A stretch of DNA of 64,000 nucleotides from Actinomadura nitritigenes (GTDB lineage: Bacteria; Actinomycetota; Actinomycetes; Streptosporangiales; Streptosporangiaceae), in contig NZ_JAGEOK010000026.1 in the NCBI RefSeq assembly GCF_017573545.1, positions 1-64,000 of the forward strand, given 5' to 3'. Each line of letters opens with the position of its first letter. Position 1 is the stretch's first letter. Shown here in pieces: positions 1-14,586 of this stretch. The position numbers and the translations under genes are program-made. The notes beneath the pieces are model-generated. The model made no database searches. It was given only the letters and a program-made list of their open reading frames with translations, and was not told where the DNA came from.

Positions 1-13
1 ACTCTCCATCAAG
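1..13 (-). rRNA. rrs: 16S rRNA, extreme 5' end (partial)
   Basis: Read on the minus strand the window ends in TTGATGGAGAGT, which matches the first bases of actinobacterial 16S rRNA, whose next bases would be TTGATCCTGGCTCAG just outside the window. The typical actinobacterial rrn leader and promoters lie directly upstream. Only about a dozen bases of the gene are inside, and the exact mature 5' end is uncertain by a few bases. Confidence 0.7.
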
Positions 14-180
14 GTCCAAACGACCACCCCAGGGGGCGAACCCCGAAGCAGCCAAACCTCAGAAGAAAATCCCAGCAAACAATCCCCGAAAGGACTGCAT
101 TGCCTCAAAGAAATCCCCACCACCCCCCGAAGGAGATGGCACGGGGCGACCCGGCCTAACCGGCCAGGTCGATAAAGGCA

Positions 181-222
181 CTGGCTTTTAACACGCTGTT
201 GAGTTCTCAAGAAACGGACACC
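181..222 (-). promoter_or_regulatory. rrn leader conserved box (processing/antitermination region)
   Basis: On the minus strand this stretch reads TTGAGAACTCAACAGCGTG followed by a purine-rich run and AGCCAGTGCC. This is the conserved box seen in the 16S leaders of Streptomyces, Mycobacterium and relatives, where it is connected with antitermination and RNase processing of the precursor. It lies about 190 bases upstream of the 16S start. Identification rests on remembered similarity to known leaders; the functional role is known from the family, not shown here. Confidence 0.7.
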
Positions 223-271
223 CACCGCGCACGACCCGCTCTCGCGAGCCCCGCTCCGGGGCAACCCTTCA

Positions 272-299
272 AGCCTACCCGATCCGCCCGCTTTGTCAA
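272..299 (-). promoter_or_regulatory. rrn promoter, proximal
   Basis: On the minus strand TTGACA (294-299) and TAGGCT (272-277) are separated by 16 bases. This is a strong primary-sigma promoter placed to transcribe the leader box and the 16S gene leaving the window on the left. Transcription should start near 265. Confidence 0.75.
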
Positions 300-425
300 A
301 GTCTGGGCGGTTCGGCCTCCAACGTCCCATTTGGGCGCGGACAAGTCCGTCCCAGATGATCTTTTGGAGGTTCCCCCGGGGCCGGCCGCCTTGTCGGCGT
401 CCCGCTCCCCCGTGGGGCGTGTAGA

Positions 426-454
426 ACATTAGGTCCCCGCGAGGGGACCGTCAA
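426..454 (-). promoter_or_regulatory. rrn promoter, distal, with palindromic spacer
   Basis: On the minus strand TTGACG (449-454) and TAATGT (426-431) are separated by 17 bases. The spacer carries the inverted repeat GGTCCCC-N4-GGGGACC, so most of the space between the two hexamers could fold or be read by a dimeric protein. It lies about 150 bases upstream of the proximal promoter. Tandem promoters are normal for actinobacterial rrn operons; the spacer palindrome is unusual. Confidence 0.6.
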
Positions 455-574
455 ATCGATCGTCCAAGCCACGTTTAAGCAGGTCAGTAGGGGTTTTGTG
501 GCCTCAGAACGGCCCCGTTGAGGCCGCTCGTGACCTCACTGTGACGTGGATCTACCGAAGTTTTCCCCGGGTAC
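455..574. other. Intergenic stretch between rrn promoters and tyrS terminator
   Basis: No coding region is supported. It contains a hairpin at 500-525 (GGCCTCA ... TGAGGCC around the complementary core AACGG ... CCGTT). It may be the upstream activating region of the rrn promoters or a second terminator after tyrS. Nothing else stands out. Confidence 0.4.
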
Positions 575-614
575 GGCGAGCGCCCGCCCGGAGAGGTCCG
601 GACGGGCGCTCGCC
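575..614 (-). terminator. tyrS terminator hairpin
   Basis: Inverted repeat with arms GGCGAGCGCCCG and CGGGCGCTCGCC around a short loop, starting 10 bases after the tyrS stop codon. There is no long T-run, as is common for terminators in GC-rich actinomycetes. Confidence 0.65.
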
Positions 615-623
615 GCGCGCGGT

Positions 624-1901
624 TCAGGACGCGGTCACCTCGACGCCGCCGACGTTGCGCTTGCCCCGCCGCAGGACGAGGAAGCGGCCGTGCAGCAGGT
701 CACCGGACGCCGGCGCGGCGTCCTCCGACTCGACCTTGGCGTTGTTCAGGTAGACGCCGCCCTGGGTGATCGTCCGCCGGGCCTCCGACTTGCTCTTGCA
801 CAGCCCTGAGGCCGTCAGGAGATCCACGACGGGCGGGAGCTCGCCCGGCGGGATCTCCGTGCGGGGCACCTCGGCGAGCGCGGACCTGAGGGTCCGCTCG
901 TCCAGTTCCTCCAGCGCGCCCTGGCCGAACAGGGCCTTGGACGCGGCGATGACCGCGGCCGTCTCGTCCGCGCCGTGGACGAGGGTGGTCATCTCCTCGG
1001 CGAGGGCGCGCTGCGGCAGGCGGGCGGCGGGCCGCTCGGCGCCCTGCTTGACCAGGTCCTCGATCTCCTCCCGGGAGCGGAAGCTGAAGACCTTCAGGAA
1101 CTTCTCCACGTCGCGGTCGTCGGCGTTGATCCAGAACTGGTAGAACGCGTACGGCGAGGTCAGGTCGGGGTCGAGCCAGTACGTCTCGCCCCCGGCGGTC
1201 TTGCCGAACTTCGTGCCGTCCGCCTTGGTGAGCAGCGGCGTCGTCAGCGCGTGGGCGCTTCCGCCCTCGACGCGGCGGATGAGGTCGACACCGGCGGTGA
1301 GGTTGCCCCACTGGTCGCTGCCGCCCGTCTGAAGGACGCACCCGTGGCGCCGGTACAGCTCGAGGAAGTCCATGGACTGCAGGAGCACGTAGCTGAACTC
1401 GGTGTAGCTCATCCCGGTGGTGTCGAGGCGGGCCTTGACGGTCTCCCGGGCGAGCATCCGGTTGACCGGGAAGTGCTTGCCGATGTCGCGCAGGAACTCG
1501 ATGGCCGACATGGGGCCGGTCCAGTCGAGGTTGCTGACCATGGTGGCGCCGGTGGGACCCTCGTCGAAGTCCAGGAACCGCGACACCTGGCCGTGGATCC
1601 GCTCGACCCAGCCGGCGACGGTCTCCTCGGAGTTCAGGACCCGTTCGGCGCTCTTGCCGCTGGGGTCGCCGATCAGGCCGGTGGCGCCGCCGACGAGACC
1701 GAGCGGCCGGTGGCCCGCCTTCTGGAAGCGCCGCAGGACGAGGATCTGGATGAGGTTGCCGAGGTGCAGTGAGGGCGCCGTCGGGTCGAACCCGCAATAC
1801 AGCGTGACCGGCCCCGCGGCGAGCAGCGCCCGCATCTCGTCCAGATCGGTGGACTGCGCGATCAGGCCGCGCCACGCGAGGTCATCCAGGATGTCGGTCA
1901 C
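624..1901 (-). CDS. tyrS: Tyrosyl-tRNA synthetase
   Basis: Charges tRNA-Tyr with tyrosine in the cytoplasm. The 425-residue product has the class I fold: a HIGH-type signature HLGNL near residue 47, the substrate-binding stretch GGSDQWGN in the middle, a KMSKS-type loop reading KFGKT near residue 233, and a C-terminal S4-like RNA-binding domain from about residue 350. I chose the GTG start at 1901 because GAGGGAG lies five bases upstream and the encoded [13 protein letters not shown] matches family N-termini; a longer open frame upstream would add 22 unlikely residues. It is monocistronic, ends in a hairpin, and is transcribed toward the rRNA operon. Confidence 0.96.
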   Translation of the reverse strand: MTDILDDLAWRGLIAQSTDLDEMRALLAAGPVTLYCGFDPTAPSLHLGNLIQILVLRRFQKAGHRPLGLVGGATGLIGDPSGKSAERVLNSEETVAGWVERIHGQVSRFLDFDEGPTGATMVSNLDWTGPMSAIEFLRDIGKHFPVNRMLARETVKARLDTTGMSYTEFSYVLLQSMDFLELYRRHGCVLQTGGSDQWGNLTAGVDLIRRVEGGSAHALTTPLLTKADGTKFGKTAGGETYWLDPDLTSPYAFYQFWINADDRDVEKFLKVFSFRSREEIEDLVKQGAERPAARLPQRALAEEMTTLVHGADETAAVIAASKALFGQGALEELDERTLRSALAEVPRTEIPPGELPPVVDLLTASGLCKSKSEARRTITQGGVYLNNAKVESEDAAPASGDLLHGRFLVLRRGKRNVGGVEVTAS

Positions 1902-1985
1902 GTTCTCCCTCGTCTCAGCCTTGCCGTCCGGCTCTTTCACCAGACTGCCCGATGGGCCGGAGCCCACGCCAACGATATTCGGAGG

Positions 1986-2621
1986 TCAGGCCCGCCCGGC
2001 GGCCTTCCCGCGGACGCGCGGGACGTGCGCCCGGTACGGCGACACGGTCGGGTCGCCGTCGACGTAGAACCGCCACGGCACCTCCTTGGCGCTGTTGACG
2101 CCGGTCCGCGGTCCGCTGCGGACCAGCGCGGGGTCGGCGGGCTCGCCGCGCAGCATCGTCATCTCGCCGCCGGGCGTGCACACGTCCAGGCCGTTCTGGT
2201 CCCGGACGACGCCGAGGGCCTGGCACAGCCGGGCCGGGCCGCGGGCCAGGTCGCGGACGGTGGACTTCGGGCGGCGGGCCCGCGCGAGGTCCTCCCCCGC
2301 GACGATCTCGCCCGCGCGCAGCAGCACCGCCGACGACGTCCCCTCGGGCCCGCAGACCAGGTTCATGCAGAAGTGCATGCCGTAGGTGAAGTACACGTAG
2401 ACGTGCCCGGGCGGCCCGAACATGACGGCGTTGCGCTCCGTCCTGCCGCGGTAGGCGTGGGACGCGGGATCCAGCGGACCGGCGTACGCCTCGACCTCGG
2501 TGAGCCGCGCGGCGACCTCGCCCTCGGGCGTGCGATGCGTGATCACGTGCCCGAGCAGCGAGGGCGCCACCTCGTCCACCGGCCGGTCGAAGAAGTCCCG
2601 TGGCAGCAACGCTCCGTCCAT
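1986..2621 (-). CDS. 3-methyladenine DNA glycosylase, AAG/MPG family
   Basis: Excises alkylated purines (3-methyladenine, hypoxanthine in homologues) from DNA as the first step of base excision repair. The 211-residue protein is the usual length of the bacterial AAG family. Family stretches visible are [20 protein letters not shown] with the catalytic-region Glu, the [16 protein letters not shown] core, [14 protein letters not shown] and a C-terminal PWRFYV. The gene starts at ATG with GGTGAGG close upstream. It lies between argH and tyrS on the same strand; an equivalent gene is near tyrS in mycobacteria. No Cys-rich or helix-hairpin-helix motif is present, so it is not an AlkA-type enzyme. 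Confidence 0.92.
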   Translation of the reverse strand: MDGALLPRDFFDRPVDEVAPSLLGHVITHRTPEGEVAARLTEVEAYAGPLDPASHAYRGRTERNAVMFGPPGHVYVYFTYGMHFCMNLVCGPEGTSSAVLLRAGEIVAGEDLARARRPKSTVRDLARGPARLCQALGVVRDQNGLDVCTPGGEMTMLRGEPADPALVRSGPRTGVNSAKEVPWRFYVDGDPTVSPYRAHVPRVRGKAAGRA

Positions 2622-2770
2622 CGCCTCACCGTGGTCTAGGGGGTGGTCCGCCGGTCGACCAGCCTAGGGGGCGGCGCGGACCGCCCCGGCCGGGCGGCGG
2701 TCAGTGCCCCTGGGGGACGCCCCCGGCAAGGGCAGCCGGCCGCCGCCTTCCGCTCCGCTCCGGGCGGCGG

Positions 2771-4189
<1,419 letters not shown>

Positions 4190-4311
4190 GGAATTCCTCT
4201 TCTTCTCGGCGCTGTGCGTTCGTGTACTCGCCATCCCACCATGCCCCGGTGCCGGGGCGCGCGTCAGGCGCCCCGCGCGCCCCGCGCGGCGGCGCCGGGG
4301 CCGGGACGGCT

Positions 4312-4815
4312 CTAACCTCGTCGTTCCCGGCCGGCGGTCAGCCTGAGGAGCGCCTCGGCGACCTCGTCGCCGCCGCTCGGGTCGCGGGCGATGACGAGGA
4401 TGGAGTCGTCGCCCGCGACCGTGCCGAGGATCGACGGCCATTCGGCGTGGTCGATCGCCGAGGCCAGGTACTGCGCCGCGCCCGGCGGGGTGCGGACGAT
4501 GACCAGGTTCGCCGACGCCTCCGCCGACACGAGCAGTTCGGCGGCGATCCGGGAGAGCCGTCCGGCGAACGTCTCGGCGGCGCCGGTGCGGGCGCGGCGG
4601 ATCCGCTCGCCGCCCTCGCCGGGGACCGCGTAGATGAGGCTGCCGTCGTCGGCGCGGAGCTTGACGGCGCCGATCTCGACGAGGTCGCGGGAGAGGGTGG
4701 CCTGGGTGACGTCGACACCGTCGTCCTGCAGGAGCTTGGCGAGCTCGCCCTGCGAGTGGACGGGGTGGCGGGTCAGCAGGTCGATCACCCGGGACTGGCG
4801 GGCGGTCTTGGTCAT
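4312..4815 (-). CDS. argR: Arginine repressor ArgR
   Basis: Arginine-responsive hexameric repressor of arginine genes. The 167-residue protein has an N-terminal winged helix with the ArgR signature [18 protein letters not shown] (about residues 35-52) and a C-terminal arginine-binding/oligomerisation domain containing [12 protein letters not shown] with the ligand-contacting Asp pair. The ATG at 4815 begins [14 protein letters not shown], matching family starts, eight bases after the argF stop; the ribosome site is weak, suggesting translational coupling to argF. Its position inside the operon it should control implies autoregulation through the box upstream of argC. Confidence 0.94.
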   Translation of the reverse strand: MTKTARQSRVIDLLTRHPVHSQGELAKLLQDDGVDVTQATLSRDLVEIGAVKLRADDGSLIYAVPGEGGERIRRARTGAAETFAGRLSRIAAELLVSAEASANLVIVRTPPGAAQYLASAIDHAEWPSILGTVAGDDSILVIARDPSGGDEVAEALLRLTAGRERRG

Positions 4816-4823
4816 CGGGGTGG

Positions 4824-6978
<2,155 letters not shown>

Positions 6979-6982
<4 letters not shown>

Positions 6983-7916
6983 TTCACGTCCCCCGTCACC
7001 GGTCCGCCGGGGAGGCTCGGCAGCACCATCGTTCCGATCCCTTCGTCGGTGAAGATCTCCAGCAGCAGCGAGTGCGGGACCCGGCCGTCCAGGACGTGCG
7101 CCCGCGGGACGCCGCCGCGCACGGCGGCCAGGCACGCCTCCATCTTCGGCACCATGCCGGCGGACAGGTCCGGCAGCAGCGCCGCCAGCTCGTCGGTGGT
7201 CAGCCGGTCGATCACGTCGTCGCTGTCGGGCCAGTCGGAGTACAGGCCCTCGACGTCGGTGAGCACGACGAGCTTCACCGCGTCCAGCGCGACGGCGAGC
7301 GCCGCGGCGGCCGTGTCGGCGTTGACGTTGTACACCTCGCCGTCGTCGCCGCGCGCGACGCTCGACACGACCGGGACGCGCCCGTCGTCCAACAGCGCGC
7401 GGACGGCGCCGACCTGCACCTCGACGATCTCGCCGACCTGGCCGATGTCGACCCGCTCGCCGTCCACGAGCGCGTGCTTGCGCTCGGCGGTGAACAGGTT
7501 GGCGTCCTCGCCGGACATGCCGACGGCGAACGGCCCGTGGCGGTTGATCAGCCCGACGACGTCCCGCTGCACCTGCCCGGTCAGCACCATCCGGACGACC
7601 TCCATGGCCTCCGGGGTGGTGACGCGCAGCCCGGCGGTGAACGTCGAGTCGATGCCGTTGCGCTCCAGCGCGGCGTTGATCTGCGGGCCGCCGCCGTGCA
7701 CGATGACCGGCTTCAGCCCGGCGTAGCGCAGGAACACGATGTCCTCGGCGAACTGGTGCCGCAGCGCCTCGTCGGTCATCGCGTGCCCGCCGTACTTGAT
7801 CACGACGGTCGTGCCGTGGAAGCGCTCCAGCCACGGCAGCGCCTTGATCAGCGTCTCCGCCTTGCCCATGACCCCGGCGCGGTTCTTGCGCATCTGCGCG
7901 CCGCTCGTGATCGCGC

Positions 7917-7920
<4 letters not shown>
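6979..7920 (-). CDS. argB: Acetylglutamate kinase
   Basis: Phosphorylates N-acetylglutamate with ATP, the usual arginine feedback point of the linear/cyclic pathway. The 313-residue amino-acid-kinase-fold protein shows [10 protein letters not shown] near the N terminus, [11 protein letters not shown], and the late nucleotide-binding segment [12 protein letters not shown] and [10 protein letters not shown]. An N-terminal helix of about 25 residues ahead of the kinase core is of the type that builds the arginine-sensitive hexamer in family members; arginine sensitivity is therefore inferred. Start and stop both overlap neighbours by four bases (ATGA), so it is tightly coupled with argJ and argD. 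Confidence 0.95.
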
Positions 7921-10155
<2,235 letters not shown>

Positions 10156-10228
10156 CGTCGTACCGGCGGCCGGCCGGTTCTGAGACGAGCGACACAGCGG
10201 CGGCGGGGACGCGACCGACGTCCAGAAC

Positions 10229-10294
10229 GTCAACATCGGTTGACACGCCCTCGATGTCAACCTACATTGACATCCATGGCCGGGAGAGTAATTA
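10229..10294 (+). promoter_or_regulatory. marR-ABC operon promoter/operator with GTCAAC/GTTGAC repeats
   Basis: GTCAAC (10229), GTTGAC (10239), GTCAAC (10256) and ATTGACA (10266) alternate in orientation, giving inverted repeats GTCAAC-ATCG-GTTGAC and GGTTGACA-N9-TGTCAACC. Two promoters are embedded: TTGACA (10240-10245)-17-TACATT (10263-10268) and TTGACA (10267-10272)-16-TAATTA (10289-10294). A dimeric repressor such as the MarR protein encoded downstream could cover both. Autoregulation is inferred from layout. Confidence 0.55.
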
Positions 10295-10343
10295 GGCATC
10301 TAAAGATTTGCCCTCGAACCATCAGCGCTCTAACATCGCCGCC

Positions 10344-10838
10344 ATGGAGAACCTCGGCTACGACCTCAAGGTCCTCGGCCCCATGGAGGAGTGGCCCCTC
10401 GGCCGGCTCTTCGCCGCGGCGACGCGGCTGTCGGGTCCCGTCGTCTGGCGGATCGTCGAGCGGCACGGCATCAGCCCCGCGGGGTTCTTCCTGCTCCGCC
10501 TGCTCGTCATCGAGGACGGCCTGCGGCCCGGCGAGTGCGCCAAACGGCTGCTGGTCACCCCCGCCACCGTGACCTCCGTGGTCGACACGCTCGAGCGCAA
10601 CGGCCACGTCGTCCGGGAGCGCTCGCACCGCGACCGGCGCGGGGTGATGCTGCGGATCACCGACTCGGGCCGCCGGCTGGTCGCCGAGAAGTCCGGCCCG
10701 ATCGGCGCGGACCTGCACGAGCTCTACGACGTCGTCGACGAGGGCGACGAGGCGGCCGTCCGCCGGTTCCTGCTCAACCTGATCAAGCAGTTCGAGACCT
10801 ACTCCGAGGGCACGCAAGGGAAGGGAGAAGGCGCGTGA
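10344..10838 (+). CDS. MarR-family transcriptional regulator
   Basis: Winged-helix repressor likely controlling the two ABC-transporter genes that follow. In the 164-residue product the recognition region LLVTPATVTSVVDTLERNG (about residues 65-83) and the wing with SHRDRRGVMLRIT are typical MarR features, with dimerisation helices at both ends. The ATG at 10344 has no Shine-Dalgarno site; an in-frame TTG at 10308 with AAAGA upstream is the alternative and would add 12 residues. The stop overlaps the next start as GTGA, so the three genes form one unit. The ligand is unknown; drug-like compounds are common for this family. Confidence 0.9.
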   Translation: MENLGYDLKVLGPMEEWPLGRLFAAATRLSGPVVWRIVERHGISPAGFFLLRLLVIEDGLRPGECAKRLLVTPATVTSVVDTLERNGHVVRERSHRDRRGVMLRITDSGRRLVAEKSGPIGADLHELYDVVDEGDEAAVRRFLLNLIKQFETYSEGTQGKGEGA

Positions 10839-11803
10839 GCGCACCCCCCGAGCCCGCCGTCCAGACGGTGGAGCTGAAGAAGACCTACCCGGCCGCCGGA
10901 CCGCGGCCCGAGGTGCCCGCCGTCCGGGGCATCGACCTGGACGTGCCCCGCGGCGAGTTCTTCGGGCTGCTCGGCCCGAACGGCGCGGGCAAGTCCACGA
11001 CCATCGGCATGCTCACCACCCTGGTCGTCCCGACCGGCGGCACCGCACGGGTGACCGGGCTGGACGTGGTGAGGGACGCCGTCGAGATCAAGCGCCGCAT
11101 CGGCGTGGTGTCGCAGAACAACACCCTCGACAGCGACCTGACCGCCGCCGAGAACCTGGAGTTCCGCGGCCGGTTCTTCGGGCTCGGCGCGCGCGACGCC
11201 CGGCGCCGCGCCGACGAGCTCATGGAGCTGTTCGGGCTCACCGAGCACCGCAAGGGCAACCCGTTCGAGATGTCGGGCGGGCAGGCCAAGCGGGTGATGA
11301 TCTGCCGGGCCCTGATGCACGGGCCCGAGGTGCTGTTCCTGGACGAGCCGACGGCCGGCCTCGACCCGCAGACCCGCACCAACCTGTGGGAGGTGCTGCG
11401 CGGCCTGCAGGCGGGCGGGCAGACCATCCTGCTCACGACCCACTACATGGAGGAGGCCGAGGCGCTCTGCGACCGCGTCGCGGTCGTCGACCACGGGAAG
11501 ATCCTCGCCGCGGGCACCGTGGACGAGCTGAAGGACGCGGCGGGCGCCGACACCGTCATCACCGTCGCCTACGACGCGCCCGCGCCCGACCAGATCCACA
11601 AGCTGTCCGACCGCGACGGCATCAGCAAGGTCGAGGTCAACGACGGGCAGGTCCGGGTGTTCGCCACCGAGCCCGAGGGGATCCTCGGCGAGCTGGTCGC
11701 GATCGGGTCGGCCGCCGGCGTCGGGGTCACCGACGCCACGCAGCTGCGCCCCAGCCTGGAGACCGTCTTCCTCACCCTCACCGGAAGGGAATACCGCGAA
11801 TGA
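10835..11803 (+). CDS. ABC transporter ATP-binding protein, DrrA-like
   Basis: ATPase of an exporter, probably for a toxic or self-made small molecule. The 322-residue product has Walker A LLGPNGAGKSTT near residue 47, Q-loop SQNN, signature MSGGQAKRVMICRAL, Walker B VLFLDEPTAGLD and switch His in LLTTHYMEE, then a C-terminal extension of about 90 residues like that of daunorubicin-resistance DrrA proteins. The GTG start overlaps the marR stop; GGGAG lies upstream. It pairs with the following permease. The substrate cannot be read from the sequence. Confidence 0.92.
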   Translation: MSAPPEPAVQTVELKKTYPAAGPRPEVPAVRGIDLDVPRGEFFGLLGPNGAGKSTTIGMLTTLVVPTGGTARVTGLDVVRDAVEIKRRIGVVSQNNTLDSDLTAAENLEFRGRFFGLGARDARRRADELMELFGLTEHRKGNPFEMSGGQAKRVMICRALMHGPEVLFLDEPTAGLDPQTRTNLWEVLRGLQAGGQTILLTTHYMEEAEALCDRVAVVDHGKILAAGTVDELKDAAGADTVITVAYDAPAPDQIHKLSDRDGISKVEVNDGQVRVFATEPEGILGELVAIGSAAGVGVTDATQLRPSLETVFLTLTGREYRE

Positions 11804-12648
11804 CCGCCCCGGCCGCGACCGTCCTGACGCCCCCGCCGCCGGCGCGGGCGACGATCCCCCGCACGTTCGCCGCGATGATGGCGCGCGAGGCGCGGGTGAT
11901 GCGCAAGAACTTCCTGTCGACGTTCGTCCGGGTGCTGGTGCAGCCGGTGATGTTCGTGTTCGTGTTCTCGTACGTGCTGCCCAAGCTCGGCGGCGGCGCG
12001 ATGGCGGGCGGGCCCGGGGGGCCGACGTTCTCCACGATCCTGGTGCCCGGGCTGGTCGGCTCGTCCATCATCATGCAGGCGATGATGGCGGTGATCTTCC
12101 CGCTGATGATGGAGCTGAACTGGCAGAAGTCCATCACCGACCGGGCGCTGGCGCCGGTGCCGATCCCGCTGCTGGCGGTCCAGAAGATCGTCGCGGCGGC
12201 CCTGCAGGGGCTGATCGGCGGGCTGCTGGTGTTCCCGGCCGTGCTGCTCATCCACGCCGAGGGCCAGTCCCCCCACGTGCACGTCGGGAACTGGGCCGTG
12301 CTGGTCGTGGTGATGGTGGCCGGGTCGCTGCTGGCCGCGTCCGGCGGGCTGCTGCTCGGCACGCTGCTGAACCCGCAGAAGGTGCAGGTGCTGTTCGCGA
12401 TGGTGCTGCTGCCGATGACGATGCTCGGCTGCGTGTACTACCCGTGGTCGGCGCTGGACCACATCCGGTGGCTGCAGATCCTCAGCCTGTTCAACCCGCT
12501 CGTGTACATCAGCGAGGGGCTGCGCAGCACCCTGACGCCCGCCGTCCCGCACATGCCGGTGTGGGCGTTCCTGCTGGCGATCGTCGGCGGGACGGCCCTG
12601 CTGACGTGGGCCGCCACCCGCACGTTCACGCGCCGCGTCCTGACCTGA
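11800..12648 (+). CDS. ABC-2 type transporter permease, DrrB-like
   Basis: Membrane subunit of the exporter. The 282-residue protein has an N-terminal cytoplasmic segment of about 30 residues and six predicted membrane spans (for example VLVQPVMFVFVFSYVLP and FAMVLLPMTMLGCVYY), with the ABC-2 pattern FNPLVYISEGLR before the last span. The ATG overlaps the ATPase stop as ATGA. A perfect hairpin follows the stop at 12659. A homodimer with two DrrA-like ATPases is the usual architecture. Confidence 0.9.
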   Translation: MTAPAATVLTPPPPARATIPRTFAAMMAREARVMRKNFLSTFVRVLVQPVMFVFVFSYVLPKLGGGAMAGGPGGPTFSTILVPGLVGSSIIMQAMMAVIFPLMMELNWQKSITDRALAPVPIPLLAVQKIVAAALQGLIGGLLVFPAVLLIHAEGQSPHVHVGNWAVLVVVMVAGSLLAASGGLLLGTLLNPQKVQVLFAMVLLPMTMLGCVYYPWSALDHIRWLQILSLFNPLVYISEGLRSTLTPAVPHMPVWAFLLAIVGGTALLTWAATRTFTRRVLT

Positions 12649-12658
12649 CCGGCGCCCC

Positions 12659-12695
12659 GGCAGGCCCCGCGCGGACGTTCCGCGCGGGGCCTGCC
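12659..12695. terminator. Bidirectional terminator hairpin
   Basis: Perfect 16-base inverted repeat (GGCAGGCCCCGCGCGG with its complement) around the loop ACGTT, lying between the convergent permease gene and ABC-F gene. It can serve both strands; no T-run is present. Confidence 0.75.
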
Positions 12696-12698
12696 GCG

Positions 12699-14315
12699 TC
12701 ACACGGGCCCCGCCTCGGCAAGGCCGGTGCGGCGGTCCATGCGCAGCCACCGGGTGAGGCGCAGCGTCCGCAGGAACGGCAGGTCGTGGCTGACCACGAT
12801 CAGCGCGCCCTCGTAGGCGGCGAGGGCCTCGCCGAGCCGCGCGGCGCTGTCCATGTCGAGGTCGTTGGTCGGCTCGTCCAGCAGCAGGAGCCGCGGCGCC
12901 GGGTCGGCGAGCAGCAGCGACGCCAGCACCGCGCGCAGCCGCTCGCCGCCCGACAGGGTCCCGGCGAGCCGGTCCGCGCCCGCGCCGCGGAACAGGAACC
13001 GCGCCAGCCCCTGCCGGATCTCGGCCGGCGTCGCCGACGGCGCGGCCGCGCGCACGTTGTCGACGACGCTGCGGCCCCCGTCGAGGACGTCGAGCCGCTG
13101 CGGCAGGTACCGCACGCCGTCCACGCCGATCCGCACCGACACCCCTTCCGGGACGCGCTCGCCGGTGAGCGCGCGCAGGAGCGTCGTCTTCCCCGAGCCG
13201 TTCGGCCCGGTGAGCGCGATCCGCTCCGGGCCCCGCACGAGCAGCTCGGTCAGCGTGCCCGGCGCCGGCTCGGGCGCGCGGAGCCCGGTGACCGCGGCGA
13301 CCGTCCGCCCGGCCGGGACGCGGGTGGCGGGCAGCTCGATCCGGATCGCGGCGTCCTCGCGCACCGCGTCCTCTGCCTCGGCGAGCCGCGCCCGCGCCCC
13401 GGCGAGGCGTTCCTCGTGCATGATGCGGTGCTTGCCCGCCGAGACCTGCGCCTCGCGTTTCCGCAGCTTCATGACCGCCCTCGGTTCGCGCTTGCTCTCG
13501 TACATCTTGTTCGCGTACCGCTTGCGGCGGGCGAGCTTGACGTGGGCCTCCTCCAGTTCGCGCTTCTGCCGGCGCAGGTCGGTCCCGGCGGCCCGGACCA
13601 TCCGTTCCGCGGCCTCCTTCTCGACGGCGAGCAGCTCCTCGTAGGCGGACAGGTTGCCGCCGAACGACCGGACGGCGCCGTCGCGCAGGTCGGCGATGGC
13701 GTCGACCCGGTCCAGCAGCTCCCGGTCGTGGCTGACGACGACCAGTACGCCCGTCCAGGACTCGACCGCGTCGTACAGGCGGCGCCGCGCGTCGAGGTCG
13801 AGGTTGTTGGTCGGCTCGTCGAGGAGCAGCACGTCGGGGCGGGCGAGGAACAGCGCGGCCAGCCCGGTCATCACCGCCTCGCCGCCCGACAGGGTCGCGA
13901 CGGGCCGGTCCAGGCCGAGGTGGGCGAGGCCGAGCCGGCCGAGCTCGGCCAGGGCGCGCTCCTCGACGTCCCAGCCGTCGCCGACGGCGGCGAAGTTCTC
14001 CTCGGTGGCCTCGCCGCGCTCGATGGCGTGCAGCGCGGTGCGGGCCGCGCCGATGCCGAGCAGGTCCGCGACGGTCGCGGAGCCGTCCAGGGCGAGGTTC
14101 TGCGGCAGGCGGCCGACCTCGCCGTCGACGGCGACGGTCCCGGATCCGGGACGCAGCTCCCCGGCGATCAGCCTGAGCAGGGTGGATTTGCCGGACCCGT
14201 TGACCCCGATCAGGCCGGTCCGGCCGGCGCCGAACGCGGCGTCCAGGCCGTCGAGGACGGCGGTGCCGTCCGGCCACGCGAACGACAGGCCCGAGCAGAC
14301 GATGGCGAATGACAT
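12699..14315 (-). CDS. ABC-F family ATPase (possible ribosome protection protein)
   Basis: Cytoplasmic duplicated ATPase without membrane spans; ABC-F proteins act on the ribosome, some as antibiotic-resistance factors and some as translation factors. The 538-residue protein has Walker A GVNGSGKST (about residue 38) and TGPNGSGKTT (about 350), signatures LSGGE in both halves, Walker B LLLDEPTNNLD and LLLDEPTNDLD, and between them a charged helical linker rich in Lys/Arg/Glu (residues about 210-310) of the type that reaches the peptidyl-transferase centre. GGAGG precedes the ATG by six bases. A long structured leader suggests inducible expression, as for resistance-type members. Confidence 0.88.
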   Translation of the reverse strand: MSFAIVCSGLSFAWPDGTAVLDGLDAAFGAGRTGLIGVNGSGKSTLLRLIAGELRPGSGTVAVDGEVGRLPQNLALDGSATVADLLGIGAARTALHAIERGEATEENFAAVGDGWDVEERALAELGRLGLAHLGLDRPVATLSGGEAVMTGLAALFLARPDVLLLDEPTNNLDLDARRRLYDAVESWTGVLVVVSHDRELLDRVDAIADLRDGAVRSFGGNLSAYEELLAVEKEAAERMVRAAGTDLRRQKRELEEAHVKLARRKRYANKMYESKREPRAVMKLRKREAQVSAGKHRIMHEERLAGARARLAEAEDAVREDAAIRIELPATRVPAGRTVAAVTGLRAPEPAPGTLTELLVRGPERIALTGPNGSGKTTLLRALTGERVPEGVSVRIGVDGVRYLPQRLDVLDGGRSVVDNVRAAAPSATPAEIRQGLARFLFRGAGADRLAGTLSGGERLRAVLASLLLADPAPRLLLLDEPTNDLDMDSAARLGEALAAYEGALIVVSHDLPFLRTLRLTRWLRMDRRTGLAEAGPV

Positions 14316-14543
14316 GAGCGGCCTCCATGGCGGGCGGGCTGACTGCTGACACCTGGAGGCACCGCGAAGGCGCGCGACGCGCGGGCGGGCATGAAGAAGC
14401 CCGGCGGGACGTGGATCCGCTGAGGTCGTGCGCGGGCCGGTGGACGGCCGCTGCGCGGTGCCGGACCTCAGAACTCCAACGGACTCCCCTGCCGGGCGGC
14501 GATGTGACGCGTCCAGACTACCCGGACTCTTATCGCGACACAA
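14316..14543 (-). promoter_or_regulatory. Promoter and long leader of the ABC-F gene
   Basis: On the minus strand TTGTGT (14538-14543) and TAGTCT (14515-14520) are 17 bases apart, implying a 5' leader of about 190 bases. The leader holds an 8-bp inverted repeat CTGAGGTC/GACCTCAG (14464-14471 with 14420-14427) enclosing a smaller hairpin. A small frame opens at ATG 14392 and runs through the ABC-F start codon in another frame to 14210. Leader-mediated induction is known for several ABC-F resistance genes; here it is only inferred. Confidence 0.4.
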
Positions 14544-14586
14544 GTAGCTTTAAGTGCCGGGAGCCTCGGCCGCGCCGGCCGAACAT

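Noticed and set aside
1190-1220. TyrRS KMSKS loop reading KFGKT as a missing catalytic motif.
   Set aside because: KFGKS/T is normal for bacterial TyrRS, so the enzyme is not degenerate.
10835-14315. Efflux and ABC-F genes as the resistance part of an antibiotic gene cluster.
   Set aside because: No biosynthetic genes (PKS, NRPS, tailoring) are present in the window; neighbours are arginine and tRNA-synthetase genes.
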